Positions 27,345 to 36,381 of a stretch of 64,000 nucleotides of DNA are shown here, piece by piece. The translations under genes and the position numbers were made by a program. This DNA comes from Tsukamurella tyrosinosolvens (GTDB lineage: Bacteria; Actinomycetota; Actinomycetes; Mycobacteriales; Mycobacteriaceae): contig NZ_FNSA01000003.1 of NCBI RefSeq assembly GCF_900104775.1, positions 4,340,001 through 4,404,000 of the forward strand, read 5' to 3'. Under the pieces are notes generated by a model, which was not told the DNA's origin, ran no database searches, and worked only from the letters and a program-made list of their open reading frames with translations. The first letter of the stretch is position 1. Every line of letters starts with the position of its first letter.

Positions 27345-28805
27345 TTGTCGACCACCACCACCTCGCCCGAGCAGGACCCCGAGTACGCCGCCAACCTCAA
27401 GCGCGCGACCCTGGCCTCCAGCATCGGCAGCGCCCTCGAGTACTTCGACTTCGCGCTGTACGGCCTCTCCACCGCCCTGATCTTCAACGTGCTGTTCTTC
27501 CCGCAGGGCGATCCGGCGATGGCGACGGTGGCGGCCTTCGCGACCTTCGGCGTCGGCTTCGCCGCCCGTCCCTTCGGCGGCCTCTTCTTCGGCCGCCTCG
27601 GCGACAAGGTCGGCCGCAAGGCGGTGCTGGTCATCACGATCATGCTGATGGGCGGCGCCTCCACCCTGATCGGCCTGCTACCCACCTACGAGTCGATCGG
27701 CATCTGGGCGCCCATCATGCTGGTCACGCTGCGGCTGCTCCAGGGCTTCGGCGCCGGCGCCGAGCAAGCGGGGTCGACGGTGCTCATGGCCGAGTACGCG
27801 CCGGTTAAGCGGCGCGGCTTCTTCTCGGCGCTGCCCTTCATCGGCATCCAGGCCGGCACGCTGCTCGCCGCGCTGGTCTTCACCCTGATCAGTCAACTGC
27901 CCGAGGAGGCGATGCTCAGCTGGGGCTGGCGCATCCCCTTCCTCTCGTCCTTCCTGCTGATCCTGCTCGCCGTCGCCATCCGGATGAAGCTGCAGGAGAC
28001 GCCGACCTTCGTCGAGCTGGAGAAGCACGAGCAGGTCGCCGACAAGCCCGTCCGCGAGCTGTTCAAGCACGGCTTCCCCGGCGTGCTCGTGGGCATCGGC
28101 CTGCGGATGGCGGAGAACGGCGGCTCGTACATGTTCCAGGCGCTGGCCCTGTCCTTCTTCGTCAGCGTCACCGGGCCCGGCGCCGACAAGGGCGTGCTCA
28201 CGTGGGGCGTCACGATCGGCTCGCTCATCGGCGTCTTCTCCGTCCCGTTCACCGGGCACCTCTCCGACCGGTTCGGCCGCCGCGTCGTCTACCGCGCCGG
28301 GGCCCTGTTCCTGCTCGTCTACGCGCTGCCCGCCTGGTGGGCGCTGACGCTGCACAACCACGCGATCGCGGTCGCGGTCATCGCGATCGGCATCGGTGTG
28401 GGCGTGAACTCGATGCTCGGCCCGCAGTGCGCCCTGATCCCCGAGATGTTCGGTGCGCGGCACCGGTACCTGGGCGTGGCCATGGCCCGCGAGATCTCCG
28501 CCGTCCTCGCCGGCGGCGTGGCGGGCGTGCTCGGCGCCTACCTGATCAAGGTCACCGACGGGAACTGGCTCGTGCTCGGCCTGTACATGGTCGCGCTGTG
28601 CACCATCACCGCCGCGAGCACGTTCCTCGTGCCCGAGACGGTGGGCCGCGACCTCACCCGCACCGACGACGCCGTGAAGATCTCGGACGCCGAAGCCGGC
28701 GCGGGGTACGCCGTCCCCGGCACCGCCGCGCTGAGCACGCTCGACTTCCCCTCCCCCGCCCCGGTTCCCGCTCCCGCGACGCCGGCGCCGTCCGCCGCGC
28801 ACTGA
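27345..28805 (+). CDS. MHS-family MFS transporter
   Basis: A 486-residue major-facilitator transporter of the metabolite:H+ symporter branch (ShiA/ProP/KgtP-like). Marks are the N-terminal ATLASSIGSALEYFDFALYG and the motif-A loop GRLGDKVGRKAVLV, plus the second-half GHLSDRFGRR loop. Twelve helices. The start is a TTG at 27345 with GAAGGAGA six bases upstream; no ATG or GTG fits. It leads an operon with gluconate-5-dehydrogenase-like and L-idonate-5-dehydrogenase-like genes, so its substrate may be a sugar acid such as idonate or ketogluconate (inference from context). The C-terminal tail is Pro/Ala-rich. Confidence 0.88.
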   Translation: MSTTTTSPEQDPEYAANLKRATLASSIGSALEYFDFALYGLSTALIFNVLFFPQGDPAMATVAAFATFGVGFAARPFGGLFFGRLGDKVGRKAVLVITIMLMGGASTLIGLLPTYESIGIWAPIMLVTLRLLQGFGAGAEQAGSTVLMAEYAPVKRRGFFSALPFIGIQAGTLLAALVFTLISQLPEEAMLSWGWRIPFLSSFLLILLAVAIRMKLQETPTFVELEKHEQVADKPVRELFKHGFPGVLVGIGLRMAENGGSYMFQALALSFFVSVTGPGADKGVLTWGVTIGSLIGVFSVPFTGHLSDRFGRRVVYRAGALFLLVYALPAWWALTLHNHAIAVAVIAIGIGVGVNSMLGPQCALIPEMFGARHRYLGVAMAREISAVLAGGVAGVLGAYLIKVTDGNWLVLGLYMVALCTITAASTFLVPETVGRDLTRTDDAVKISDAEAGAGYAVPGTAALSTLDFPSPAPVPAPATPAPSAAH

Positions 28806-28814
28806 AAGGCCCCC

Positions 28815-29585
28815 ATGCCCAGCGACACCTCCGCCTTCGACCTGACGGGCCGCACCGCGCTCGTCACCGGCAGCACCCGCGGCATCGGCCGACGCCTCGC
28901 CGAGGGCCTCTCGGCGGCGGGCGCCACCGTCATCGTGCACGGCCGCGACCTCGCCGCGGCCCGCCTCGCCGCCGGGGAGATCAGGACCGGGAACCCCGTG
29001 CACGCCACGGCCTTCGACGTGACCGACGAGGCCGCGGTCGACGCGGCGATCGGCGGGATCGAGGCCGAGCACGGCACCCCGGACGTGCTGGTCAACAACG
29101 CGGGCATGCAGATCCGGCACCCACTCACCGAGTTCCCGGCCGCCGACTGGAACGCCCTGATCGCCACCAACCTCACGAGTGCCTTCCTCGTCGCGAAGCG
29201 CGTCGCGGCGGGCATGATCGCGCGCGGCAGCGGACGGATCGTCAACGTCGGCTCGGTGCAGTCGCAGCTCGCGCGGCCGAACATCACGCCCTACGCGGCG
29301 ACCAAGGGCGGCATCGTCATGCTGACCAAGGGTCTCTGCGCCGAGCTCGCGCCGCACGGCATCACCGCCAACGCCATCGCCCCCGGCTACTTCGCCACCG
29401 AGCTGACGCAGGCCCTCGTGGACGACGCCGAGTTCTCCGCGTGGGTGGCCGGCCGCACCCCGGCCGCGCGCTGGGGCGACGTCACGGACCTGGTGGGGCC
29501 GCTGGTCTTCCTCGCGTCCGAGGCGTCCGCGTTCGTCAACGGGCAGGTCCTGTACGTCGACGGCGGCATGACGGCCGTCGTATGA
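28815..29585 (+). CDS. SDR dehydrogenase, gluconate 5-dehydrogenase-like
   Basis: A 256-residue classical SDR. FDLTGRTALVTGSTRGIGRR is the cofactor-binding N-terminus, VNNAGMQIRHPLTEF is the NNAG region with the RxPLxEF extension typical of gluconate 5-dehydrogenases/IdnO. The active site has Ser in NVGSVQS and YAATKGG (Tyr/Lys). It would interconvert 5-ketogluconate and gluconate with NAD(P)H. The downstream idonate-dehydrogenase-like gene makes the pair look like the E. coli idn pathway (idonate to 5-ketogluconate to gluconate). A kinase for gluconate is not in the window. Confidence 0.85.
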   Translation: MPSDTSAFDLTGRTALVTGSTRGIGRRLAEGLSAAGATVIVHGRDLAAARLAAGEIRTGNPVHATAFDVTDEAAVDAAIGGIEAEHGTPDVLVNNAGMQIRHPLTEFPAADWNALIATNLTSAFLVAKRVAAGMIARGSGRIVNVGSVQSQLARPNITPYAATKGGIVMLTKGLCAELAPHGITANAIAPGYFATELTQALVDDAEFSAWVAGRTPAARWGDVTDLVGPLVFLASEASAFVNGQVLYVDGGMTAVV

Positions 29586-29596
29586 AGGAGAACGCT

Positions 29597-30628
29597 GTGA
29601 ACCTGGGCGTCGTCGCGTACGCGGCCGATGACCTCCGCGTGGAGGAGCTCCCCGAGCCGGTGCCCGCCCCCGACGAGGCCGTGATCACGATCGACTACGG
29701 CGGGATCTGCGGGTCCGACCTGCACTACTGGCTGCACGGCGCCGCCGGGACCTCGATCCTGCGCGCCCCGATGGTGCTCGGGCACGAGGTCGTCGGCACC
29801 GTCGCGCGGGCCGCGGCCGACGGGTCGGGGCCCGCGGCGGGGACGCCCGTCGCCGTGCACCCCGGCACACCGCACGGGGTCGACGGGGTGCCGTACCCGG
29901 CGGACCGCCCGAATCTCGCGCCCGCGTCCACGTACCTGGGCTCGGCGGCGCACGTCCCGCACTGCGACGGGGCCTTCGCCCGCCGCGTCGCGCTCCCCAC
30001 CCGGATGCTGCGCGTGCTGCCCGCGGGGATCGCCCCGCGCGACGCCGCGCTCATCGAGCCCGCCGCGGTCGCCTGGCACGGCGTGGAGCGGGCCGGCGAC
30101 GTCGCGGGCAAACGGGTGGCGGTGATCGGCGCGGGCCCGATCGGGCTGCTCGCGATCGCGGTGGCGCTGCACCACGGCGCCGCCGAGGTCGTCGCCACCG
30201 ACGTCGCCGCCGAACCGCGCGAACGCGCGCGGGCGCTGGGCGCCGCCGTGGTGCTCGACGCCCGCGAGTCCGAGGCGATCGCCGCCCTGCACGCGGATGT
30301 GGTGATCGAGTCCTCCGGCACGGTGCCCGGTCTGCACGCCGCCGTCGACGCTGCGGCGCGCGGCGGCGTCGTGGTGCTGCTCGGGCTGCAGCGCGCGGGC
30401 GACATCGACTTCCCCGCGGCGCAGGCCATCACCCGCGAGCTGGATCTGCGCGGGGCGCTGCGGTTCAACGACGAGATCGACGACGTGATCGCCGCGCTCG
30501 CCGACGGCTCGCTGGACGTGCGCGGCGTGGTGACCCACGTGCTGCCCGCCGCGGACGCTCTCGAGGCGTTCGCCATCGCCCGCGACGCCGCGGCGTCCGG
30601 CAAGGTGCTGCTGGACTTCCGGGGCTGA
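29597..30628 (+). CDS. L-idonate 5-dehydrogenase-like MDR enzyme
   Basis: A 343-residue zinc-type dehydrogenase. GGICGSDLHYW and APMVLGHEVVGTV carry the catalytic zinc ligands (Cys in ICGSD; His-Glu in GHE), and the Rossmann loop is VIGAGPIGLLAIAVAL. Compared with E. coli IdnD the segment that holds four structural-zinc cysteines is replaced by a Cys-free loop (PHGVDGVPYPADRPN). It probably oxidises L-idonate to 5-ketogluconate. GTG 29597 is chosen because AAGGAG lies six bases upstream; an in-frame ATG at 29582, overlapping the previous stop, would add five residues. Confidence 0.82.
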   Translation: MNLGVVAYAADDLRVEELPEPVPAPDEAVITIDYGGICGSDLHYWLHGAAGTSILRAPMVLGHEVVGTVARAAADGSGPAAGTPVAVHPGTPHGVDGVPYPADRPNLAPASTYLGSAAHVPHCDGAFARRVALPTRMLRVLPAGIAPRDAALIEPAAVAWHGVERAGDVAGKRVAVIGAGPIGLLAIAVALHHGAAEVVATDVAAEPRERARALGAAVVLDARESEAIAALHADVVIESSGTVPGLHAAVDAAARGGVVVLLGLQRAGDIDFPAAQAITRELDLRGALRFNDEIDDVIAALADGSLDVRGVVTHVLPAADALEAFAIARDAAASGKVLLDFRG

Positions 30629-30641
30629 TCCGCGACGGATC
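30627..30641. terminator. Small convergent hairpin
   Basis: GATCCG-CGA-CGGATC is a perfect 6-base stem with a 3-base loop between the convergent dehydrogenase and M18 aminopeptidase genes. The stop codon of the former lies in its left arm. It is short and has no U-run, so terminator function is tentative. Confidence 0.35.
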
Positions 30642-30649
30642 GACCAGGC

Positions 30650-31927
30650 TCAGGTGGGCGCGAGGAAGGCCGCGAGCGCCGCCGAGTAGTACCCGATGTC
30701 GGCGGAGCCCATGAGCTCGCGGGCGCTGTGCATCGCGAGCTGGGGAGCGCCCACGTCGACCGTGGTCAGGCCGGTGCGGGCCGCGGTGATCGGGCCGATC
30801 GTCGAACCGCAGGGCAGGTCGGCGCGGTGCACGTACCGCTGCAGCGGCACCCCGGCCTGCTCGGCGGCGACGGCGAACAGCGCCTCGCCGTCGGAGTCCG
30901 AGGCGTAGCGCAGATTCTGGTTCACCTTGAGCACGGGGCCGCCGTTCACGGCGATGTGGTGCGCGGGCTCGTGCCGGTCCGGGTAGTTCGGATGCGTCGC
31001 GTGCGCCATGTCGCCGGACGCCACCGCGGACAGGCTGAGCGTGCGCAGGAAGTCCTCGCGGCTGAGGCTGTGCGACAGGCCGATCCGCTCCAGCACCGTG
31101 ATCAGGAAGTCGGACGCGGCGCCGCGGTCGGAGCCCGAGCCGACCTCCTCGTGGTCGAACAGCGCCAGCACGGGCACGATCCCGTCGACCGGCGCGCCCG
31201 CCAGCAACGCCTCGGTGCCCGCGTAGCAGGTGCCCTGGTTGTCGAGCCGGGGCGCGGAGACGAGGGCACCGTCGGCCCCGACCGTGCGCGAGGGCGCCAG
31301 GTCGTGCGTCATCAGCTCGAAACCGAGCACGTCGTCGGCGGCGTACCCCTCCGAGGCGGCGACGCGCGACAGGAAGCCGCCCGCGCCGGAGGTGCCCCAG
31401 ATCGCATGCAGGTGCCGCTGCGGGTCGAGCTCGACGCCCTTGCGGTTCTCCGAGAGGTGGATCGCCAGCTGGGGCACGCGCAGCAGCGGCTCGTCGATGC
31501 GCACCAGCGTGTGCACGACCCTGCCGCCCTCGCGCACGGCGATCCGCCCCGAGACCCCGAGGTCGCGGTCGAGCCAGGAGTTGAGCCACGCCCCGCCGTA
31601 GGGCTCGAGGAGCACCTGCGCCAGCCCGGCCGATTCCGCGTCGTGATGCTGCTTGACGCGCAGGTTCGGGCTGTCGGTGTGGCCGCCGACGATGCGGAAC
31701 GCGGGGAGCTCCCCGTGCTCGCAGTGCGACGAGTCGAAGGCGATGATCGAGCCGCCGCGCACCACGAAGTACTTGCCGGGCCCCGGCCAGACGTCGTGCT
31801 CGACGAGCTCGGTGTACCCGGCGTCACCGAGGCGGCGGGCCACCGTCCGGCACACGTGGAACGGCGACGGCGACGCGTCGACGAAGGCGCACAGGCCCTC
31901 GGCGCTCGCTCCGGTGGCGGCGGTCAT
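30650..31927 (-). CDS. M18-family aminopeptidase
   Basis: A 425-residue cytosolic metallo-aminopeptidase (aspartyl aminopeptidase family; Rv0800/PepC-like). The co-catalytic zinc motifs are visible: [13 protein letters not shown] (His/Asp), APRLDNQG (bridging Asp), [15 protein letters not shown] (Glu pair) and the C-terminal [15 protein letters not shown] (His). These proteins remove N-terminal, often acidic, residues from peptides and form large tetrahedral complexes. Its ATG shares one base with the purQ stop, so it is translated together with purS and purQ, as in related genomes. Confidence 0.93.
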   Translation of the reverse strand: MTAATGASAEGLCAFVDASPSPFHVCRTVARRLGDAGYTELVEHDVWPGPGKYFVVRGGSIIAFDSSHCEHGELPAFRIVGGHTDSPNLRVKQHHDAESAGLAQVLLEPYGGAWLNSWLDRDLGVSGRIAVREGGRVVHTLVRIDEPLLRVPQLAIHLSENRKGVELDPQRHLHAIWGTSGAGGFLSRVAASEGYAADDVLGFELMTHDLAPSRTVGADGALVSAPRLDNQGTCYAGTEALLAGAPVDGIVPVLALFDHEEVGSGSDRGAASDFLITVLERIGLSHSLSREDFLRTLSLSAVASGDMAHATHPNYPDRHEPAHHIAVNGGPVLKVNQNLRYASDSDGEALFAVAAEQAGVPLQRYVHRADLPCGSTIGPITAARTGLTTVDVGAPQLAMHSARELMGSADIGYYSAALAAFLAPT

Positions 31928-32601
31928 CAGGCCGACAGCACCGCGTCCAGCGCGGAGTAGAAGATGCCCAGGCCGTCGTCCGACGGTCCGGTGAGCGCTT
32001 CGGTGGCGTGCTCCGGGTGCGGCATGAGGCCGACGACGCGGCCGTCGGCCGAGGCGATGCCCGCGATGCCGCGCATGGCGCCGTTCGGGTTGCCGGCGGC
32101 GTAGCGGAAGGCCACGCGGCCCTCGCCCTCGAGCTCGTCGAGGGTGCGCTCGTCGGCGACGTAGCGTCCCTCGCCCGACTTGAGCGGCACCAGGATCTCG
32201 GCACCCGGCTCGTAGCGGGAGGTCCAGGCGGTGTTCGTGGCCTCGACGCGCAGCCACTCGTCGCGGCAGATGAAGTGCAGGCCCTCGTTGCGCACCAGCG
32301 CGCCGGGGAGCAGGCCCGCCTCGCAGAGGATCTGGAAGCCGTTGCAGATGCCCAGCACCGGCATGCCCTTGCCCGCGGCCTCGACGACCTCGGTCATCAC
32401 GGGCGCGAGGGAGGCGATGGCGCCGGCGCGCAGGTAGTCGCCGTAGGAGAAGCCGCCGGGCACGACGACCGCGTCGACGCCCTGGAGGTCGTGGTCCTTG
32501 TGCCAGAGCGAGACGGCCTCGCCGCCCGCCCGCTCCACCGCGCGCGCCGCGTCGACGTCGTCGAGCGTGCCGGGGAAGGTGATGACGCCGACCCGGGTCA
32601 T
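31927..32601 (-). CDS. purQ: Phosphoribosylformylglycinamidine synthase, glutaminase subunit
   Basis: PurQ hydrolyses glutamine and passes ammonia to PurL in FGAM synthesis. The 224-residue class I amidotransferase has the nucleophile Cys in [11 protein letters not shown] and the His/Glu of the triad in [25 protein letters not shown] is the typical N-terminus. It sits between purS and the M18 peptidase with overlapping starts and stops on both sides (ATGA with purS, TGATG with the peptidase). Confidence 0.97.
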   Translation of the reverse strand: MTRVGVITFPGTLDDVDAARAVERAGGEAVSLWHKDHDLQGVDAVVVPGGFSYGDYLRAGAIASLAPVMTEVVEAAGKGMPVLGICNGFQILCEAGLLPGALVRNEGLHFICRDEWLRVEATNTAWTSRYEPGAEILVPLKSGEGRYVADERTLDELEGEGRVAFRYAAGNPNGAMRGIAGIASADGRVVGLMPHPEHATEALTGPSDDGLGIFYSALDAVLSA

Positions 32602-32837
32602 GCGTCGACCCGGGTGACGGTGAAGTCCTCGATGACGGTGTTCGCGAGCACGTCGGCCGCGATCTTCTCGAGCTGGTCGTCGCTGAGGTCGCCCTCGACC
32701 TCGAGCTCGAACCGCTTGCCCTGCCGCACATCCGCGACGCCGGCGAAGCCGAGGCGGTCGAGTGCGCCGACGATCGCCTTCCCCTGCGGGTCCAGGATCT
32801 CGGCCTTCGGCATCACGTCCACCACAATCCGTGCCAC
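32598..32837 (-). CDS. purS: Phosphoribosylformylglycinamidine synthase, PurS subunit
   Basis: A 79-residue small subunit that bridges PurQ and PurL in the FGAM synthase complex. [22 protein letters not shown] and the central [14 protein letters not shown] segment are typical. The start is GTG at 32837 with GAGGGAG nine bases upstream. It leads the purS-purQ-aminopeptidase operon; its stop overlaps the purQ ATG. Confidence 0.95.
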   Translation of the reverse strand: MARIVVDVMPKAEILDPQGKAIVGALDRLGFAGVADVRQGKRFELEVEGDLSDDQLEKIAADVLANTVIEDFTVTRVDA

Positions 32838-32908
32838 GTTGCGGCTCCCTCTCGATTCGACCGCGCGCTCGGGGTGTCGATCGCGCTGTGTCCATGAGTT
32901 TACCGGCG

Positions 32909-32914
32909 CATACT
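32909..32914 (+). promoter_or_regulatory. -10 element of the MBL hydrolase gene, leaderless type
   Basis: CATACT ends six bases before the ATG at 32921, and no Shine-Dalgarno is present. The spacing fits a transcript starting at the start codon. Confidence 0.45.
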
Positions 32915-32920
32915 GGCGAC

Positions 32921-33565
32921 ATGCGACTCACCCACTTCCACCATTCGTGCGTCCTCGTGGAGATGTCCGAGACGCGCGTGCTCTTCGACCCCGGTACCTT
33001 CTCCCACGGCTTCGAGGGGCTCACCGGGCTGGACGCGATCGTCGTCACCCACCAGCACCCCGATCACATCGACCCCGCCCGGATCGACGCCCTCGTCGAC
33101 GCCAATCCCGACGCGCAGCTGTTCGCCGATCCGACCACCGCGGCCGCGCGCGGCGGCCGCTGGATCGCGGCACTCCCCGGCCACGACTACGGCATCGGCA
33201 ATCTCATCGCGAGGGCCGTCGGCGGTACGCACGCCGTCATCCACCCCGACCTGCCGACGATCGACAACACGTCGATCCTGCTGGGCGACGAGGAGCGCAT
33301 CGGCCGCTTCTACCACCCCGGGGACGCGCTGTTCGTGCCCGACGTGCCCGTCGACGTGCTGGGCCTGCCCGTGAACGCGCCGTGGTGCCGGATCAGCGAG
33401 ACCGTCGACTTCTTCCGGGCGGTCCGCCCCGCCGTCGCGGTCCCCATCCACGACGCGCTGCTCTCCGTGGAGGGCTCCGGGATCTACCTCGGCCGGCTCA
33501 CCGACATGCGCCCCGACGGTGCCGAGCTCGTCCCGTGGGACGCGGAGGACGTGCGCGAGTTCTAG
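32921..33565 (+). CDS. MBL-fold metal-dependent hydrolase
   Basis: A 214-residue UlaG-like metallo-beta-lactamase-fold protein. The metal motif is [10 protein letters not shown] (about 44-53), preceded by [12 protein letters not shown] later His in FYHPGDALF and Pro-rich [10 protein letters not shown] complete the usual set. Proteins of this kind hydrolyse lactones or phosphodiesters; the substrate is unknown. It is divergent from purS and probably transcribed alone. Confidence 0.88.
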   Translation: MRLTHFHHSCVLVEMSETRVLFDPGTFSHGFEGLTGLDAIVVTHQHPDHIDPARIDALVDANPDAQLFADPTTAAARGGRWIAALPGHDYGIGNLIARAVGGTHAVIHPDLPTIDNTSILLGDEERIGRFYHPGDALFVPDVPVDVLGLPVNAPWCRISETVDFFRAVRPAVAVPIHDALLSVEGSGIYLGRLTDMRPDGAELVPWDAEDVREF

Positions 33566-33570
33566 GCGGC

Positions 33571-33594
33571 GGCCGCCGATCCGGCCGGGCGGCC
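33571..33594 (+). terminator. Hairpin after the MBL hydrolase gene
   Basis: GGCCGCC and GGCGGCC form a 7-base stem around a 10-base loop a few bases after the stop at 33565. GC-rich and without a U-run; a plausible actinobacterial terminator. Confidence 0.4.
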
Positions 33595-33618
33595 CCGGCA
33601 CCCCTGCACACCGTGATA

Positions 33619-33630
33619 TGACCTAGGTCA
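33619..33630. promoter_or_regulatory. 12-bp palindrome upstream of the MatC-like transporter
   Basis: TGACCTAGGTCA is a perfect palindrome 26-37 bases before the GTG start at 33656, in an AT-richer patch with a possible -10 (CATATT). It could be an operator for a GntR-type or similar dimeric regulator. Confidence 0.4.
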
Positions 33631-33655
33631 CATATTTCGGAAGGGGAACTTCACG

Positions 33656-35020
33656 GTGTCACCCGAGGTGATCGCGCTCGCCGTCCTCGTCGTCGTCTTC
33701 CTGATCGCGACGGTCCGCGGCGTCAACATGGGCGCACTGGCCCTCGTCGCCGCCTTCGTCGTGGGCCTCGCGGTGTTCGGCGTCGACTCGAAGGAGGTCC
33801 TCAAGGGCTTCCCCGCCGAGCTCTTCGTCATCCTGGTCGGCGTCACGTACCTGTTCGCGCTCGCGAAGAACAACGGCACCGTCGACTGGATCGTGCACGG
33901 CGCCGTGCGCGCGGTCCGCGGCCGCGTGGCGCTGATCCCCTGGGCCATGTTCGCGGTGTGCGCCGCGGTGACCGCGATCGGCGCGGTCAGCCCGGCGGCC
34001 GTCGCGATCGTCGCGCCGGTGGCCGCGGGCTTCGCCCTGCGCTACCGGATCCACCCCGTGCTCATGGGGATGATGGTCGTGCAGGGCGCCACCGCCGGAA
34101 GCTTCTCCCCCATCGGCATCTTCGGGTCGATCACGAACGGGGTCGTCGACGCGAACGACCTGCCGGGCAGCCCGCTCTTCCTGTTCGGCTCGACCTTCGT
34201 CGCGTGCGCGGTGATCGCCGTCGTCGCCTTCGCCGCCTTCGGCGGGCGCGAGCTGATCGCCCGGGGCGCCGACGCCGACGCCCTGGCCACTCTCGGCGCG
34301 ACCGCCGAGTCCGCCGCGCACGCCGCGACCTCGGCCGCCCGCCCCACGACCGAGCCGCACTCGGCCGCCGAGGTGCAGCGGCTCGGCGAGGAACCCTCCG
34401 ACGACGGCCACGACGACGTGACCAGGCTCGATGCGCAGCGGATCGGCACCCTCGCCGGGCTGGTGGCGCTCATCGTCGGCGCCCTCGGCTTCGACCTCGA
34501 CGTCGGCTTCACCGCCCTGGCGATCGCGGTCGTCCTCACCCTCGCGTTCCCGGAGTCCGCGAAGGACGCCGTGGAGAAGATCAGCTGGAGCACCGTGCTG
34601 CTCATCGCGGGCATCGTCACGTACGTCGCGCTGCTGCAGAAGGAGGGCGTGGTCGACTGGCTCGGCGACGGGGTCGCGAAGGTCGGCTCGCCACTCGTCG
34701 CGGCCCTGCTGATCTGTCTCATCGGCGCCGTGGTCTCCGCGTTCGCCTCCACGACCGGCATCATCGGCGCGCTGATCCCGCTGGCCGTGCCCTTCCTGCT
34801 GACCGATCAGGTGAGCGCCGTCGGACTGATCGCCGCGCTCGCGATCTCGAGCTCCGTCGTCGACTGCAGCCCGTTCTCCACCAACGGCGCCCTGGTGGTC
34901 GCGAACACCGAGCCCGACCTCCGCGACATGGTCTTCCGGCGGCTCATGCAGTGGGGGATGTCGATCGTCGTGCTCGGCCCGCTCCTCGCGTGGGCCGTGC
35001 TCGTCGTGCCGACGGCCTGA
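33656..35020 (+). CDS. MatC-type dicarboxylate transporter (SLC13-like)
   Basis: A 454-residue membrane protein with 11-12 hydrophobic segments. The N-terminal half resembles the dicarboxylate carrier MatC domain (malonate uptake in rhizobia). Conserved loops are VSPAAVAIVAPVAAGFALRY with VVQGATAGSFSPIGIFG, and in the second half VVDCSPFSTNGALVVANT. A hydrophilic His/Asp/Glu-rich linker (about 215-260) separates the halves. GTG start at 33656 with GGAAGGGG upstream. Substrate is probably a dicarboxylate; no metabolic gene flanks it. Confidence 0.8.
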   Translation: MSPEVIALAVLVVVFLIATVRGVNMGALALVAAFVVGLAVFGVDSKEVLKGFPAELFVILVGVTYLFALAKNNGTVDWIVHGAVRAVRGRVALIPWAMFAVCAAVTAIGAVSPAAVAIVAPVAAGFALRYRIHPVLMGMMVVQGATAGSFSPIGIFGSITNGVVDANDLPGSPLFLFGSTFVACAVIAVVAFAAFGGRELIARGADADALATLGATAESAAHAATSAARPTTEPHSAAEVQRLGEEPSDDGHDDVTRLDAQRIGTLAGLVALIVGALGFDLDVGFTALAIAVVLTLAFPESAKDAVEKISWSTVLLIAGIVTYVALLQKEGVVDWLGDGVAKVGSPLVAALLICLIGAVVSAFASTTGIIGALIPLAVPFLLTDQVSAVGLIAALAISSSVVDCSPFSTNGALVVANTEPDLRDMVFRRLMQWGMSIVVLGPLLAWAVLVVPTA

Positions 35021-35049
35021 CCGGCGCCCGGCCGCGGGCGGTCAGGCCG
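35013..35049. terminator. Bidirectional terminator containing both stop codons
   Basis: Perfect 11-base arms CGGCCTGACCG and CGGTCAGGCCG enclose a 15-base loop with a further CCCG/CGGG pairing. The TGA of the MatC-like gene (35018-35020) and the stop of the convergent DUF2334 gene (35042-35044) both lie in the arms, so one hairpin can serve both transcripts. Confidence 0.7.
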
Positions 35050-35740
35050 CGACGAGGACCCGGGCGCGGTGCTCGTAGACGACGGGGGCCGCGCCGTGAT
35101 GCAGCGCGAGGTCGACGGCGTCGAGCATCGTCCGAGAGACGGTCGACGAGGCCAGCCGGCGGGCGTCGACCGCCAGGCGGAGCGTGCCGCCCCGTCGGGC
35201 GATGCGGTTGGCCTGGGCGAGCAGCGCCCGGCACCACCAGGGCTCGCTGAGGAAGCCATCGCCGATACCGAGCACGCGGGCCTTCTCCTCCTCACCGGTG
35301 ACGAGGTCGGCGATCGCGGTGTACCCGAGGTTGAGCCGGAAGCCGGCGTCCGGCAACGCGAGGACCGCGCCGGTGGACGCGTTCCAGCGGGGTGCGGCGA
35401 AGACGCGGGTGCGCAGCCCCACCGTCTCCAGCACGCGGTCGGCGGCGGCGAGGCGCAGCGCGGCCTCATGGGCGCCGAGGGTGGAGAACTCGGCGCGGCG
35501 GCGCTTCGTGGCCGCCTGGTCGTAGCCGTTGAGCACGATCGCGTCGCCCGCGGCGCGGCGCTCCCGCAGGAAGGACTGGGTCGACGGGTCGTCGACCAGC
35601 TTGTACTTGCCCTTCAGGCGGGGCGCCACGAGCAGCGAGACGGGCACACCGCGCTCGTCCATCTGCGCTGCGAACCGTTCCGCGTCCGCGCGGGTGGCGT
35701 CGGAGAGGGCGGAGACGGAGACGTACAGCGGCGAGCTCAT
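35042..35740 (-). CDS. DUF2334 polysaccharide-deacetylase-like protein
   Basis: A 232-residue protein of the DUF2334 group, which has a polysaccharide-deacetylase (NodB-like) fold. YVSVSALSDATRADAERFAAQMDERGVPVSLLVAPRL is the usual N-terminus (read as one strand plus helix), followed by NGYDQA and APRWNAST. The canonical NodB metal triad is not obvious, so enzymatic activity is uncertain. No signal peptide. It is convergent with the MatC-like gene across a shared terminator. Confidence 0.78.
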   Translation of the reverse strand: MSSPLYVSVSALSDATRADAERFAAQMDERGVPVSLLVAPRLKGKYKLVDDPSTQSFLRERRAAGDAIVLNGYDQAATKRRRAEFSTLGAHEAALRLAAADRVLETVGLRTRVFAAPRWNASTGAVLALPDAGFRLNLGYTAIADLVTGEEEKARVLGIGDGFLSEPWWCRALLAQANRIARRGGTLRLAVDARRLASSTVSRTMLDAVDLALHHGAAPVVYEHRARVLVAA

Positions 35741-35808
35741 ATCCGCAGTGTGCGCGCCCCAGGTGTCCCGTTCGGGGATGGAAGGTTACGTGTCGCCCAA
35801 CTGCGCGG

Positions 35809-36300
35809 TCAGGCGGGCAGCACTGCCTCGATCGCGGAGACGACGGTGTCCGACTCCGGTTCGGTGCGGGGCCGGAAGCGCTGCACGCTCGCGTGATCCG
35901 GAGCGACGAGGAACTTCTCGAAGTTCCACTGGATGTCGCCGGCCTCGCCCTCGGCGTCCGGGGTCTTGGTCAGTTCGGCGTAGAGCGGGCTCCGGTTCTC
36001 GCCGTTGACCTCGGTCTTCGCCAGCAGCGGGAACGTCACGCCGTAACTCGTCGAGCAGAACGTCGCGATCTCCTCGGCGGTGCCGGGCTCCTGGCCCGCG
36101 AACTGGTTGCAGGGCACGCCGAGCACCGTCAGGCCGCGGTCGGCGTACCGGGTCGCGAGGGCCTCGAGGCCGGCGTACTGCGGCGTCAGGCCGCACTTGC
36201 TGGCGACGTTGACGACGAGGACGGCCCGGCCGGCGTAGTCGGCGAGGGAGGTGGCGGCACCGTCGAGCGTGGTGAGGGCGATGGAGTCGAGAGCGGTCAT
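35809..36300 (-). CDS. Glutathione-peroxidase-family peroxidase
   Basis: A 163-residue thiol peroxidase. The catalytic Cys36 is in NVASKCGLTPQY; Gln and Trp of the active-site tetrad are in NQFAGQEPG and IQWNFEKFLV. The resolving-Cys region FCSTSYGVTFPLL is present. Actinobacteria of this order use mycothiol and lack glutathione, so the reductant is probably thioredoxin (family knowledge). It detoxifies peroxides in the cytosol. It is divergent from a MarR regulator gene. Confidence 0.92.
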   Translation of the reverse strand: MTALDSIALTTLDGAATSLADYAGRAVLVVNVASKCGLTPQYAGLEALATRYADRGLTVLGVPCNQFAGQEPGTAEEIATFCSTSYGVTFPLLAKTEVNGENRSPLYAELTKTPDAEGEAGDIQWNFEKFLVAPDHASVQRFRPRTEPESDTVVSAIEAVLPA

Positions 36301-36345
36301 GCGCCCGAGCCTACGCGGGATGTAACGCAGGACACATCTATCTCG

Positions 36346-36355
36346 ATTGCGCAAT
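36346..36355. promoter_or_regulatory. MarR-type operator candidate
   Basis: ATTGCGCAAT is a perfect 10-base palindrome, followed directly by a further TTGCGC in the same phase (GGTTGCGCCA). It lies 27-36 bases before the GTG of the MarR gene and between divergent genes, which suits autoregulation. Confidence 0.45.
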
Positions 36356-36381
36356 GGTTGCGCCAGAGTTATCGTTTTTGG

